A stretch of DNA of 64,000 nt from Bog-950 sp044225825 (GTDB lineage Bacteria; Bacteroidota; Bacteroidia; Chitinophagales; LD1): NCBI GenBank assembly GCA_044225825.1, contig JBGAIB010000001.1, forward strand, positions 620,001 to 684,000. The letters run 5' to 3'. Below are positions 7,671 through 16,133 of this stretch, piece by piece. A program made the translations under genes and the position numbers. The notes under the pieces were generated by a model. That model saw only the letters and a program-made list of their open reading frames with translations. It did not search any database and had not been told where the DNA came from. Positions within the stretch are counted from its first letter, which is position 1. Each line of letters begins with the position of its first letter.

Positions 7671-10667
7671 CTATTTCTTGTTGGTTTTGCCGCTTATGGT
7701 TTGCGTGCCGCCCAGGATGCGGAAGAGATACACCCCCTGACTTAAACCGGTAGAAATGGTATTAAGCGTGCCGCTGTTTAAGCTTTGGCGAGCTACCACC
7801 TGACCGGTAAGGTTCATCAGTTCCAGCACCGGGTGTTGGATAGATGAAGCGTTCATGTCTACCATAAAGTTGTTGCCATCCCACCAGGCGCGTATTTCTT
7901 CGGCCGTGGTGCCATTAATGCCATCCGGCAGGGTAACATTAATTACGATTTCGAAGGACGTAAGCACATCGTTATACATGTTGGTTGCACGGCAGATAAC
8001 ATAGCGGGTACCGGGCGTTACAAAATGCGGGGTGTAGGTGCTGCCAATTTCGCTTGGGTTAAAGTTAGTATAGCCTAAACCCGAAACATCGCTGTACTGC
8101 CACAGGTAAGTAGCTGTCTGCGTAGTGGTTACCGTTATCGGTGCACCGTTATCGCCGGTGTGTAAATCCTGTGTATCGAGCGGAGCAACTGTAATTTCGA
8201 AAGGAATAATTACCAGGTCCGTTCCATTATCGGTTCCGGTAAGCGCAGGGTCGCTGGAAACTACGCGGATGCGATAGGCGGTACCTGCTACCGAAGAGTT
8301 AGGAATAACGCCGTTGATAGTGCCGATAGCAGCACCGCTAAGCGTGCCAATGTTTACCGGATTTGCAAAGCTGCCGTTCTGGTCGCTGAGCTGGGCGGTA
8401 AATACGTTGCCGGCATTAAATACTACATCGGATGTAAAGTTTACATTAACCAGTGTAGTAGCGCTGTTTGAAATATAAAACGGCGAACCGCTTAAAGCCG
8501 AGGTGGTAAGTGTTGAACCGTTCAGCACATCAATCTGCACTTCGTTGCTGTATACAGCATCATTGAACTGGTTGGTAGAAACGGCTACTACATAATACGT
8601 GCCCGGTGTAGCAAAGTTAGGCGTGTAGGTTGTACCAGTTTGTGCAGTTCCGAAGCTTACGTAGTTGCTGCCACTGGTAGTGGTAAACTTCCACTCGTGG
8701 GTAGCAGTTTGCGAAGGCGTAACGGTTAATGCGGTTCCATTTACACTATGCTGAATGGTTTGCGTGGTTACAGGTGCAATGGCATTGCTAAACTGATCCA
8801 CCACCAGGTCAACACCATTATCGTTACCCAATACCACCGGATTGCTTGCCACCACACGGATGCGGTAGCCGGTACCTGCCGGGGTATTGGCCGGAATTGA
8901 GGCCGTTATAGTTCCTGAGGCGGTGGCGTTCGCCGAACCAATAGTAGTGGCGTTGGTAAAGGAACCGCTTGCATCGCTTAACTGCGCCGTAAAGGTGTTG
9001 CCACCATTAAAGGCTGCGCTGGTAGTATAAGGTACGCTTACACTTGCTGCCGGCGCAGAAACACTGAATTCAAAAGGAGAACCTGTAATGGTGCCGGTAG
9101 AAAGGGTAACGGTGCTAACCGAAACGCTTACTTCGTTGCTGGTAACGTTTACACTGTTAATTACACTTTGGCAAACGATGTAGTACACGCCACCACTGTT
9201 AAAGTTAGGGGTATAGCCAGTGCCGGTTTGTGCGGGCGCAAAGGAAACATACGGGCCACCAGCGGTGGTGCTGTATTTCCATTCGCGGGTGCTGCCCGCC
9301 GGCGTTTCGGTAACGGTTAACTGGGTACCATTGGTATTTACCAGAATGCTTTGCGACGAGGCCGGAGCAATGCTGTTGCCCACTACGTTAACCGTAACCT
9401 CATTACTGGTTACCTGTAAACCGGGATAGGAGGATACCGCTACCACATAATAGGTGCCTGGTGCAGCAAAGTTAGGGGTATACATAGTGCCGGTTTGCGC
9501 CGGAGAGAAAGACTGGTAAGGTCCGCCGGCCGAGGTGGCATATTTCCACTCCTGGGCAGTGCTGCCGTTAGAAGCGGTTAACATAAGCATGGAACCATCG
9601 GTATTAGCGGCAATAGTTTGCGCTGTTGAAGGCGCTATGCTGTTGCTTACCAGGTTAATGGTAATATCGGAACCATTGTTAGCAGCTGTAAGGGCAGGGT
9701 TACTACTTACAACGCGTACACGGTAACCTGTGCCGGTGGCAGTGCCTGCCGGGATGGTGCCGTTGATAGTGCCGGACACACCTGTTGTAGAAGTGCCTAA
9801 AGTAACAGGCGAGGCAAACGAACCGGAAGCATCACTAAGCTGGGCGGTAATTACGTTACCGGCAGTGTAGGTTCCTGTTAAGGTAAATGGCACATTAATA
9901 GAAGCGCCAGAGGAGGCCGACACATAATAAGGAACGGTTGTTACCGTACCAGTTGCAATAGTTGGATTGTAGATAGCTTCGAAATCATCTAACCACAACG
10001 TGCTGTTTTGCGAACCGCCGGTTTGGTCGCCACTGCTGGTGCAGGTAATAAGTATGTAGGCCGGTGTGCGGTTATCTACATATACAAAAGGAACGGAAAC
10101 GCGGGTCCAGGTGCCTACCGATGACGTTGCACCGGTCCACATGGCGCGGGCAATGATGTTCACCGAACTATCGGGATGGTTACCGCTTACCGGCGCTTCG
10201 GGAGCGTAAGCAGTACCAACGTGCAAGCGTGCTTCTACGCGTGGGTAGTCGCTGCTAACTGAAGTATATTTAAACCAGAACACGAAGCTATCCGGACGAC
10301 TCACAAAAGGCATGTTAAAGTCGGGGTTGGTAGGTATATCCTTAATATAACCCTGGGCTTTATTTGTAGAGTTTGCCTGTAATTGGCCTGTTGTTAAGGC
10401 ACCGTTAACCACGTTGCCTAATGCATTACCGCTAACAATCTTAGCGCTATAGGAGCCACCATGATAAGTGCTGTTATCCTGAAAACAAGTTTGGGGAATG
10501 AACGTAGCATAGGTGCCAGAGGCGCTCCTTCCACTGTTCCAGTATTGCGGTTCAATACTTTGGTTGGAACCGGTCCAGTTTTCCATGCCACCGTTGAGTA
10601 TGGCAGATTGTGCAAAGGCCAGGGCTGATAGGGCAACCATGGCTGTTAGAAGTAGTACTTTCTTCAT
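7671..10667 (-). CDS. T9SS-secreted surface protein with repeated Ig-like modules
   Basis: A 998-aa secreted protein read from the ATG at 10667, which gives the signal peptide MKKVLLLTAMVALSALAFAQ; 14 codons further upstream are open but lack sense as a leader. Residues about 20-240 look like a carbohydrate-binding/jelly-roll module (NGGMENW opening, WLDDFEAIY ending), common at the front of Bacteroidota exoproteins. The middle consists of repeats alternating an ASGSF...GTGYRVRVVSSNP unit with a TPNFATPGTYYVVAVS unit. The C-terminus (about the last 75 residues, GVYLFRILGG, Lys-rich end) is a type A T9SS sorting domain, so the protein is exported through the outer membrane. No catalytic motif was seen; adhesin or structural role is inferred. 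Confidence 0.9.
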   Translation of the reverse strand: MKKVLLLTAMVALSALAFAQSAILNGGMENWTGSNQSIEPQYWNSGRSASGTYATFIPQTCFQDNSTYHGGSYSAKIVSGNALGNVVNGALTTGQLQANSTNKAQGYIKDIPTNPDFNMPFVSRPDSFVFWFKYTSVSSDYPRVEARLHVGTAYAPEAPVSGNHPDSSVNIIARAMWTGATSSVGTWTRVSVPFVYVDNRTPAYILITCTSSGDQTGGSQNSTLWLDDFEAIYNPTIATGTVTTVPYYVSASSGASINVPFTLTGTYTAGNVITAQLSDASGSFASPVTLGTSTTGVSGTINGTIPAGTATGTGYRVRVVSSNPALTAANNGSDITINLVSNSIAPSTAQTIAANTDGSMLMLTASNGSTAQEWKYATSAGGPYQSFSPAQTGTMYTPNFAAPGTYYVVAVSSYPGLQVTSNEVTVNVVGNSIAPASSQSILVNTNGTQLTVTETPAGSTREWKYSTTAGGPYVSFAPAQTGTGYTPNFNSGGVYYIVCQSVINSVNVTSNEVSVSVSTVTLSTGTITGSPFEFSVSAPAASVSVPYTTSAAFNGGNTFTAQLSDASGSFTNATTIGSANATASGTITASIPANTPAGTGYRIRVVASNPVVLGNDNGVDLVVDQFSNAIAPVTTQTIQHSVNGTALTVTPSQTATHEWKFTTTSGSNYVSFGTAQTGTTYTPNFATPGTYYVVAVSTNQFNDAVYSNEVQIDVLNGSTLTTSALSGSPFYISNSATTLVNVNFTSDVVFNAGNVFTAQLSDQNGSFANPVNIGTLSGAAIGTINGVIPNSSVAGTAYRIRVVSSDPALTGTDNGTDLVIIPFEITVAPLDTQDLHTGDNGAPITVTTTQTATYLWQYSDVSGLGYTNFNPSEIGSTYTPHFVTPGTRYVICRATNMYNDVLTSFEIVINVTLPDGINGTTAEEIRAWWDGNNFMVDMNASSIQHPVLELMNLTGQVVARQSLNSGTLNTISTGLSQGVYLFRILGGTQTISGKTNKK

Positions 10668-10867
10668 TTCGATAGTTTTGGTTTGCCGAGTAATGCGAAA
10701 AGTACGCATTACTTCCAGCGAAATTTATGCGGGCGAAAAATACGCCGTTTTTTGAGAACGAAAAGGAAGTTTTAAACAGCTGCCGGAGGTTGTGAAGACA
10801 GGGCTAATACAAATCTAATCCAGCAAATGAAAAGGGCGTCATGGTTTGGGCTACCTTCGGGGGTTGT

Positions 10868-12340
10868 ATGAAGCTATCCACCCAAATTATTGTAGCCTTC
10901 GCCCTGGTAATTGTAACCTCTATTATGGACTCGGTTACAAACTACACCCTTTCGATAAAGGTGAGGAGGAATTCGGAGTTCCTGGCCCACTCCGAGTCAG
11001 TAATCCGAAACTCGAACCGTTTGCATAAAACAATTATCGAAATGCAAAGCGCGTTCAGGGGCTTTTTGCTAACGGAGGACACTACCTTTTTAGATCTTTA
11101 CCAGGATGGGTTGGATTCGGCCCCTGCTTTATTTACCGAACTACGAGGATTAATTGCCAATAACACAGCCGAAAATACCATCCTTGATTCCATTACGGCC
11201 CTGCACCAGGAATGGCTGGGCTATTCTTCGTCGCTAATAGCAGCTAAGTTAGAACAGGTATATCCGGGGCCGAGATCCAATTCGTATAGTCATTTATTTG
11301 AAACGCAGCTTAAAAAGCAGGTAGGTAAAAAATTAAATGATGAGATAACTGAGCAATTTCAGGCCTTAGACCGGAATGAATACAAGCTAAGAAGCTTCCG
11401 GAGCAGCAGGTTAATGTCTTCCATTGACCGGACCCACGGTTTTTCATTTTTCTTTTTAGGACTTACCACCATCATAGGCATAGTAAGTGCGGTTTACATA
11501 GTACTGCTAATAAGCCGGCGAATTAAAAGCATGGTGCACCTGGCCGAAAATATTACCAAAGGTGAGTTTACAGCCGTGGTAGACAATCGTAATGATGAAC
11601 TAACCGGTTTGTCGCGCTCGCTAAATATTATGTCGGACCGATTAAGTAAAACCATTAACGAACTTAAATACAGGAACACGGAGTTAAACAAATTTGCCTA
11701 TGTAGTATCGCACGACTTAAAAGCCCCGGTACGCGGAATCTACAACGTGGTGCAATGGATTGAGGAGGATTTGGGGCATGAGCTTTCGCCGGAGTTGCGC
11801 AAATATCTTGATATTATACCCCAGCGCACCCGGCGTATGGAAGACTTGATTAACGGCCTGCTGGATTATGCGCGCATAAACGAACAAACACATGTAGAAA
11901 AGATTGATACAGGTGAACTGGTGAATGAAATTGCAGAAACGGTAGTGCCCCGAAACTTTAAAGTTGAGATTTATAATATGCCCGTTTTGTATTCGGAGCG
12001 GTTGAAACTGGAGCAGGTTTTTACAAACCTGATAAGCAATGCTGTTAAATACACCACTAACCCGGAAGGGCGACTGTTAATTAGCTGTACCGAAATGAAA
12101 GATTATTATCGATTTTCCGTTAAGGACAACGGAATTGGCATTGACCCTGAATACCACGAAAAAATCTTTGAGATATTTCAGACGTTGCGGGAAAAACACG
12201 AAAAAGAAAGCACCGGAATAGGCCTGGCTATAGTTAAGCGGATAATAGACGGGCAACATGGCACCCTACAGGTTGTTTCGAAAGCCGGCGAGGGTGCAGA
12301 ATTTATTTTTACATGGCCGCGTTTAACTAAAACCATATGA
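10868..12340 (+). CDS. Sensor histidine kinase (CHASE3-like, HAMP, HisKA, HATPase)
   Basis: A 490-aa inner-membrane kinase starting at the ATG at 10868 (an upstream in-frame GTG/ATG would add nine residues before the first helix). Helix 1 at about 7-27 and helix 2 at about 190-212 enclose a helical periplasmic sensor of CHASE3 type (MQSAFRGFLLTED is characteristic). HAMP follows, then HisKA with the phosphorylated His in YVVSHDLKAPVRG (about residue 281), and HATPase with NLISNAVKY (N box), DNGIGID (G1) and GIGLAIVKRI (G2). The VSHDLKAP form is shared with phytochrome-like kinases. It overlaps its response regulator by four bases. A TACCTTCG element (10852-10859) lies only eight bases before the start, hinting at a very short leader. 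Confidence 0.93.
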   Translation: MKLSTQIIVAFALVIVTSIMDSVTNYTLSIKVRRNSEFLAHSESVIRNSNRLHKTIIEMQSAFRGFLLTEDTTFLDLYQDGLDSAPALFTELRGLIANNTAENTILDSITALHQEWLGYSSSLIAAKLEQVYPGPRSNSYSHLFETQLKKQVGKKLNDEITEQFQALDRNEYKLRSFRSSRLMSSIDRTHGFSFFFLGLTTIIGIVSAVYIVLLISRRIKSMVHLAENITKGEFTAVVDNRNDELTGLSRSLNIMSDRLSKTINELKYRNTELNKFAYVVSHDLKAPVRGIYNVVQWIEEDLGHELSPELRKYLDIIPQRTRRMEDLINGLLDYARINEQTHVEKIDTGELVNEIAETVVPRNFKVEIYNMPVLYSERLKLEQVFTNLISNAVKYTTNPEGRLLISCTEMKDYYRFSVKDNGIGIDPEYHEKIFEIFQTLREKHEKESTGIGLAIVKRIIDGQHGTLQVVSKAGEGAEFIFTWPRLTKTI

Positions 12341-12765
12341 AAAAAACCGTTCTGTTAATTGAGGATGACGAGTTGGATATAATCAGTGTACAACGCTCGT
12401 TGAAAAAGCTGGATGCCGATTACACCCTGTATATTGCCTATAATGGCAAGGAAGCCATGCGTTTACTTCAAGAAAAGGACAAGGCAGTTCGGCCCGATGT
12501 AATTTTACTGGATTTGAATATGCCGAAAATGAATGGTGTTGAGTTTTTGCGCGCCCTGCGACAGGATGAAGCATTGAAAGACCTGAAGGTGTTTATTATG
12601 ACCACCTCTGCTGACAGTGTAGATCGTGCAGCGACTGAGCAACTCGGAGTTTCGGGGTATATAATTAAGCCGTTGAATTATAAGGACAACACCAAAAAAT
12701 CGGATTCGATGGAAGCCTTTGTGCAGTTTCACCTGCGCAAAATTTTAGCGGATACAGAAGAATAG
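12337..12765 (+). CDS. Single-domain response regulator (Rcp1-like)
   Basis: A 142-aa CheY-type receiver with no output domain. The phosphoacceptor is Asp59 in VILLDLNMPKMNG, the acidic pair is at Glu9-Asp11, the switch Thr is in VFIMTTSAD and the conserved Lys in GYIIKPLNY. Its ATG overlaps the kinase stop codon (ATGA), so the two are translationally coupled and the kinase is the obvious phosphodonor. The family (Rcp1-like) commonly pairs with kinases of the VSHDLKAP type. Output must go through protein contacts or a phosphorelay, since no DNA-binding part is present. Confidence 0.95.
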   Translation: MKKTVLLIEDDELDIISVQRSLKKLDADYTLYIAYNGKEAMRLLQEKDKAVRPDVILLDLNMPKMNGVEFLRALRQDEALKDLKVFIMTTSADSVDRAATEQLGVSGYIIKPLNYKDNTKKSDSMEAFVQFHLRKILADTEE

Positions 12766-12772
12766 TTTAGGG

Positions 12773-13840
12773 CTAGCCGAAACCAAGCGGCAAATGAGGC
12801 ACATTTTTGCCCTGTAAAAGCACCAGAATTTTACGACCGAGATCGTGCATTAAAATGTACTTCAGGAAAGTTTGTTTAGTAAAAGGCAAAAAGCCGCAGA
12901 GTTGGCTGTTGGCCAACAGTTCTTCGAAACCCAGGCGTTTAAGAAAGTGCGCCTGATCAGTAAACCCCTGTACCTGCAACCCCTGTTCGGCTCCCCACAT
13001 TTCTAATGCTGAAAAATTTACATGCGCTGTTATATCCTGCTTGCCTATGTAGTTGTAATAATCATCGCTTATCAGGTGTTTGTTATAACATACAAGCGTG
13101 CCGGAGGCCCGGCTGTGTTTATAAAGTTCGGAACCAGGATAGCCATAATCGAGTGTAAGCACGTAGCCCTGCTGTAAATTCCTGCCAACGCTATCCAACC
13201 AATCTTTTGCCTGCAGATTAACCTCGGCATAATGCCCCGCCGGCAGTTGAATTCCCTGCCTTTGGAAATAGGCTTGCAACTGATCGTTGGCAGGCAACAA
13301 AATTTCTTTAAATCCATCCACGTAGGTTACATGCACCTCCATTAATTGTTGTTGCATTACTACGCGGTGCACGGCAAAATTATCGAGCAATTCATTGGAG
13401 AGCACGCAATCTATTTTATAAGGCACCTCGCTAATGTCCGCATAACGACTTATCTTTTCATGAAAAGGTTCATTCAAATCGCATTGCAGCTGCGGATGTT
13501 CAATCATGCAATACTGAAGTGCCTGATATAATCCGGCATTATGTTGCAGGTATTGTAAAATACCCTGGCATAGTTTACCTGTACCGGCACCATATTCAAC
13601 CACCGTAAACTGTTGTTTGCCTAACAGGGTCCAAAGCTCTTCTAACTGCCGTGCGATTGCCATACCAAACGCCGGTGTTAAAGTGCAGCTGGTATAAAAG
13701 TCGCCTTGCCAACCTACGGGGTGCACCCCCGAGGTGTAATAACCCATACCCGGATAATAGAGGCACATGTGCATATAATCGCGAAAGGAAAGCGGGCCTT
13801 CGGTGCGGATGCGCTCAATAATGATGTCCTCTAATTCCAT
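12773..13840 (-). CDS. MidA/NDUFAF7-family SAM-dependent methyltransferase
   Basis: A 355-aa cytosolic protein of the DUF185 family. The N-terminal signature is GPLSFRDYMHMCLYYPGMGYY followed by GDFYTSCTLTPAFG, and the SAM-binding glycine motif is VVEYGAGTGKL near residue 80. The eukaryotic homologue NDUFAF7 methylates an arginine of a respiratory complex I subunit; the bacterial target is not established. It is downstream of, and 14 bases from, the small PKD-T9SS protein gene, and converges on the response regulator gene with a seven-base gap. Confidence 0.88.
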   Translation of the reverse strand: MELEDIIIERIRTEGPLSFRDYMHMCLYYPGMGYYTSGVHPVGWQGDFYTSCTLTPAFGMAIARQLEELWTLLGKQQFTVVEYGAGTGKLCQGILQYLQHNAGLYQALQYCMIEHPQLQCDLNEPFHEKISRYADISEVPYKIDCVLSNELLDNFAVHRVVMQQQLMEVHVTYVDGFKEILLPANDQLQAYFQRQGIQLPAGHYAEVNLQAKDWLDSVGRNLQQGYVLTLDYGYPGSELYKHSRASGTLVCYNKHLISDDYYNYIGKQDITAHVNFSALEMWGAEQGLQVQGFTDQAHFLKRLGFEELLANSQLCGFLPFTKQTFLKYILMHDLGRKILVLLQGKNVPHLPLGFG

Positions 13841-13854
13841 TTGAACATCCTCCC

Positions 13855-14460
13855 CTATTCTGACACCAATATTTGTTTCACCACATTGCCCCGCAGGGTT
13901 TCCACCCGTACGAAATAGGAATGATAAAAATCCTTTTGCGGTAACTCGATAGGGTTACTTACTTCTTTCGGATAATCGGTTAAATCCAACGCTGAAAGTA
14001 ACTGCCCCTCCATGCTATAGATATAGACCCCTTTTAGCACTTCATGTGTGCTTATTTGAATATATCCGTTGCTCGGATTTGGAAAAATTACCAGGCCGTC
14101 TCCATCTATATCCGCAATTCCAGTACTGGTAACAGCCACCTGCCGATAGACAACCTCCTGACAATTTAACTGGGTACCACTATCGCCGGGTAGTTTTCCG
14201 TAAATAGTTAAATACACCGTGTATAACCCGGGTAGCATATAGGTATGTACGGGATTCAGCACGGTTGAATCCACCGTGGAATCGCCGTAATTCCATATAC
14301 GTTCTTCAATCAGCCAGCCGTTGGCTGTACTGCTTTGGTCGAATAAGTAGACCGTTGGCCCCGAGGTGGAATCCTCAAAGGCAGTGGTAATCTCATCGCA
14401 TTGTGCCCCAGCAGCCACATACAGCAGGGATGCGGATAAAAAAGTAAACAGGCGTTTCAT
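13855..14460 (-). CDS. Small secreted PKD-domain protein with T9SS sorting domain
   Basis: A 201-aa exported protein. The signal peptide is MKRLFTFLSASLLYVAAGAQ. Residues about 25-110 form one PKD-like Ig fold (IWNYGDST and VHTYMLPGLYTVYLTI are the typical strands), and the last about 80 residues, opening at GLVIFPNPSNGYIQI, are a type A T9SS sorting domain. No enzymatic part exists, so it is a minimal surface module of unknown binding function. The downstream methyltransferase gene is only 14 bases away and probably shares its transcript. Confidence 0.88.
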   Translation of the reverse strand: MKRLFTFLSASLLYVAAGAQCDEITTAFEDSTSGPTVYLFDQSSTANGWLIEERIWNYGDSTVDSTVLNPVHTYMLPGLYTVYLTIYGKLPGDSGTQLNCQEVVYRQVAVTSTGIADIDGDGLVIFPNPSNGYIQISTHEVLKGVYIYSMEGQLLSALDLTDYPKEVSNPIELPQKDFYHSYFVRVETLRGNVVKQILVSE

Positions 14461-14605
14461 GGCTTCATGTTTTAGTTAACAATAGCTCACACCAGTTGCT
14501 GCAAATGATTTACCAGCACAACCAAGACAGTTTAAACGAAAAACCCGGAGAATTTTAATTGTTGTGGGGCAGTTAGGCTACACGGCGGGGCAAATGTTAC
14601 AGCCC

Positions 14606-15157
14606 TTACGGTGTAATCATAATAGGCGTACCGGGATTAATGCGCAGGAAAAGTTCATCTATTTCCTCGTTGCGTAAGGCGATACAGCCCCAGGTCCAAT
14701 CGTTTTGATAGCGATCGGGGCCTACGTCGGCATCCCGGTTAGGTAAACCATGAATCATTATATCGCCACCGGGCGCTTTGCCCATACGCTTCGCCCTGGC
14801 CATATCGGCAGCATTCGGGTAGCTAATGCCCAAACTTTTATGAAACAGGCTGTTGGGGTTCCGATAGGTGATATAATAAAGGCCCTCCGGCGTTTTACAG
14901 TCACCGCTGACTTGTTTGCAGCCAACCGGATTTAAGCCGAGACGAACCCGGTACACTTTTATAGTTTGCCCCCGGCTGAACACCAACAATTCCCTTGCCT
15001 CCTTATGGATAGCAATGCTATCGATACTAACCGAATCGGGAAGTTTTGCCGTGCAGCGGGCATCATCGTATGCAAACAGTGGCGTAGGAGCGACAGTTGC
15101 AATAAATACAGCAACAAGGGAAAAGTATTTTACATAACTACCCATGGGCATGTTCAT
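14606..15157 (-). CDS. L,D-transpeptidase (YkuD/ErfK family)
   Basis: A 183-aa periplasmic enzyme that forms or remodels 3-3 peptidoglycan cross-links or attaches proteins to peptidoglycan. A signal peptide covers about residues 5-29; the ATG at 15145 (residue 5) is an equally possible start. The YkuD catalytic signature is present as DIMIHGLPN (His136) and WTWGCIALRNEEIDEL (Cys158), with GLNPVGCKQVSGDCKTPEG upstream. The Arg often following the catalytic Cys is replaced by Ala, as in the YafK/DpaA-like branch, some of whose members hydrolyse rather than form links. It stands alone, transcribed away from the 15301 peptidase terminator. Confidence 0.9.
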   Translation of the reverse strand: MNMPMGSYVKYFSLVAVFIATVAPTPLFAYDDARCTAKLPDSVSIDSIAIHKEARELLVFSRGQTIKVYRVRLGLNPVGCKQVSGDCKTPEGLYYITYRNPNSLFHKSLGISYPNAADMARAKRMGKAPGGDIMIHGLPNRDADVGPDRYQNDWTWGCIALRNEEIDELFLRINPGTPIMITP

Positions 15158-15243
15158 CTACAAACTGAACGCAGGGATTGCAGTGCTTATTATATGCTTT
15201 TGCAATTGTTTACAGGTAGTGCGTGTTAAATCGAAAAGTTTGT

Positions 15244-15280
15244 ACAAAAAAAAGCGCCGGTTGTGTATGGCAACCGGCGC
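15244..15280 (-). terminator. Rho-independent terminator of the zinc metallopeptidase gene
   Basis: A perfect 10-bp stem GCGCCGGTTG / CAACCGGCGC (15254-15263 and 15271-15280) with a seven-base loop is followed on the minus strand by a run of eight T (complement of A at 15246-15253). It lies 20 bases past the stop codon at 15301. Confidence 0.88.
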
Positions 15281-15300
15281 GGCAACAAACCAAAATTGTT

Positions 15301-15978
15301 TTATCTCCTTCTTAAGAATATCATAACGTATTGCAGTAAAACTGCCAGTGAATACAGCGCGGAAACTACGTAGGTCATAGCCGCCCATTTTAACGCATCC
15401 TTTGCCATGCCGTGTTCCTGTTGCGAAGCAATACCGGAGCGGTCGATCCATGCAAGCGCGCGGTTGCTGGCATCAAATTCTACGGGCAGGGTAATAAAGC
15501 TAAACACCGTTGTTAAGGCGAACATGATAATACCTGCAAACAGTAACCACGGAAAAATACTGATGGTTAACACACCACCCAATAACACCCAGGGCATCAC
15601 CGTGCTGGCAGCCTGCACAGCAGGTACGAGTTGCGAACGCAGGCCTAACCACAGGTAAGCCTCTTTATGCTGCACGGCGTGGCCGCACTCGTGCGCAGCA
15701 ACAGCGGCAGCAGCAACGCTACGGCCATGGTACACATCCGGCGACAGGTTTACTGTTTTTTCTACCGGGTTATAGTGGTCAGTTAACTGACCTTCCACCG
15801 AAATAATTTTTACGTCAGTTATATCGTTATCGCGCAGCATTTTAGCCGCTACTTCGGCACCGGTCATATTGCCCCGGAAGGCCACCTGCGAATACTCGTT
15901 AATCTTGCTCTTTAACCGACTGCTTACATACCACGATAACAGCATAAAGGCAAAGGCGGTTACATAAATTCCAATCAT
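15301..15978 (-). CDS. Membrane zinc metallopeptidase, YugP family
   Basis: A 225-aa membrane-embedded protease of the neutral zinc metallopeptidase family (B. subtilis YugP). The zinc site is HECGH (His96, Glu97, His100), and LPVEFDASNRA near residue 170 supplies the downstream acidic ligand typical of the family. Hydrophobic helices lie at about 1-20, 118-160 and 195-222; the peptidase segment is between the first two. Substrates are unknown; family members are thought to act on membrane or envelope proteins. Length is standard. A hairpin terminator follows directly, so it is monocistronic. Confidence 0.92.
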   Translation of the reverse strand: MIGIYVTAFAFMLLSWYVSSRLKSKINEYSQVAFRGNMTGAEVAAKMLRDNDITDVKIISVEGQLTDHYNPVEKTVNLSPDVYHGRSVAAAAVAAHECGHAVQHKEAYLWLGLRSQLVPAVQAASTVMPWVLLGGVLTISIFPWLLFAGIIMFALTTVFSFITLPVEFDASNRALAWIDRSGIASQQEHGMAKDALKWAAMTYVVSALYSLAVLLQYVMIFLRRR

Positions 15979-16073
15979 AGTTTCTCCTGATTTTTATGGT
16001 TTTACACGGCTAATAAACAAAAAACGTGCAAACACGCTATTTGTTCCGTTTTGTCTGTGTTTAGGACGGACTG

Positions 16074-16110
16074 TCAGGTCAATTATTGTTTTCTTAACAA
16101 TATGACCTGA
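16074..16110. repeat. Inverted repeat TCAGGTCA...TGACCTGA
   Basis: Eight-base arms TCAGGTCA (16074-16081) and TGACCTGA (16103-16110) flank an AT-rich centre that itself contains TTGTT/AACAA. It lies about 96 bases before the YugP start codon and 24 bases past the stop of the lysyl oxidase gene. There is no T-run after it on the minus strand, so an operator is as likely as a weak terminator. Confidence 0.45.
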
Positions 16111-16133
16111 TAATGAAAGCTTTAGCAAAGCGC

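Noticed and set aside
15158..15451. A minus-strand ORF across the terminator of the zinc peptidase gene
   Set aside because: It reads through a strong hairpin and T-run and shares bases with the YugP gene in another frame.
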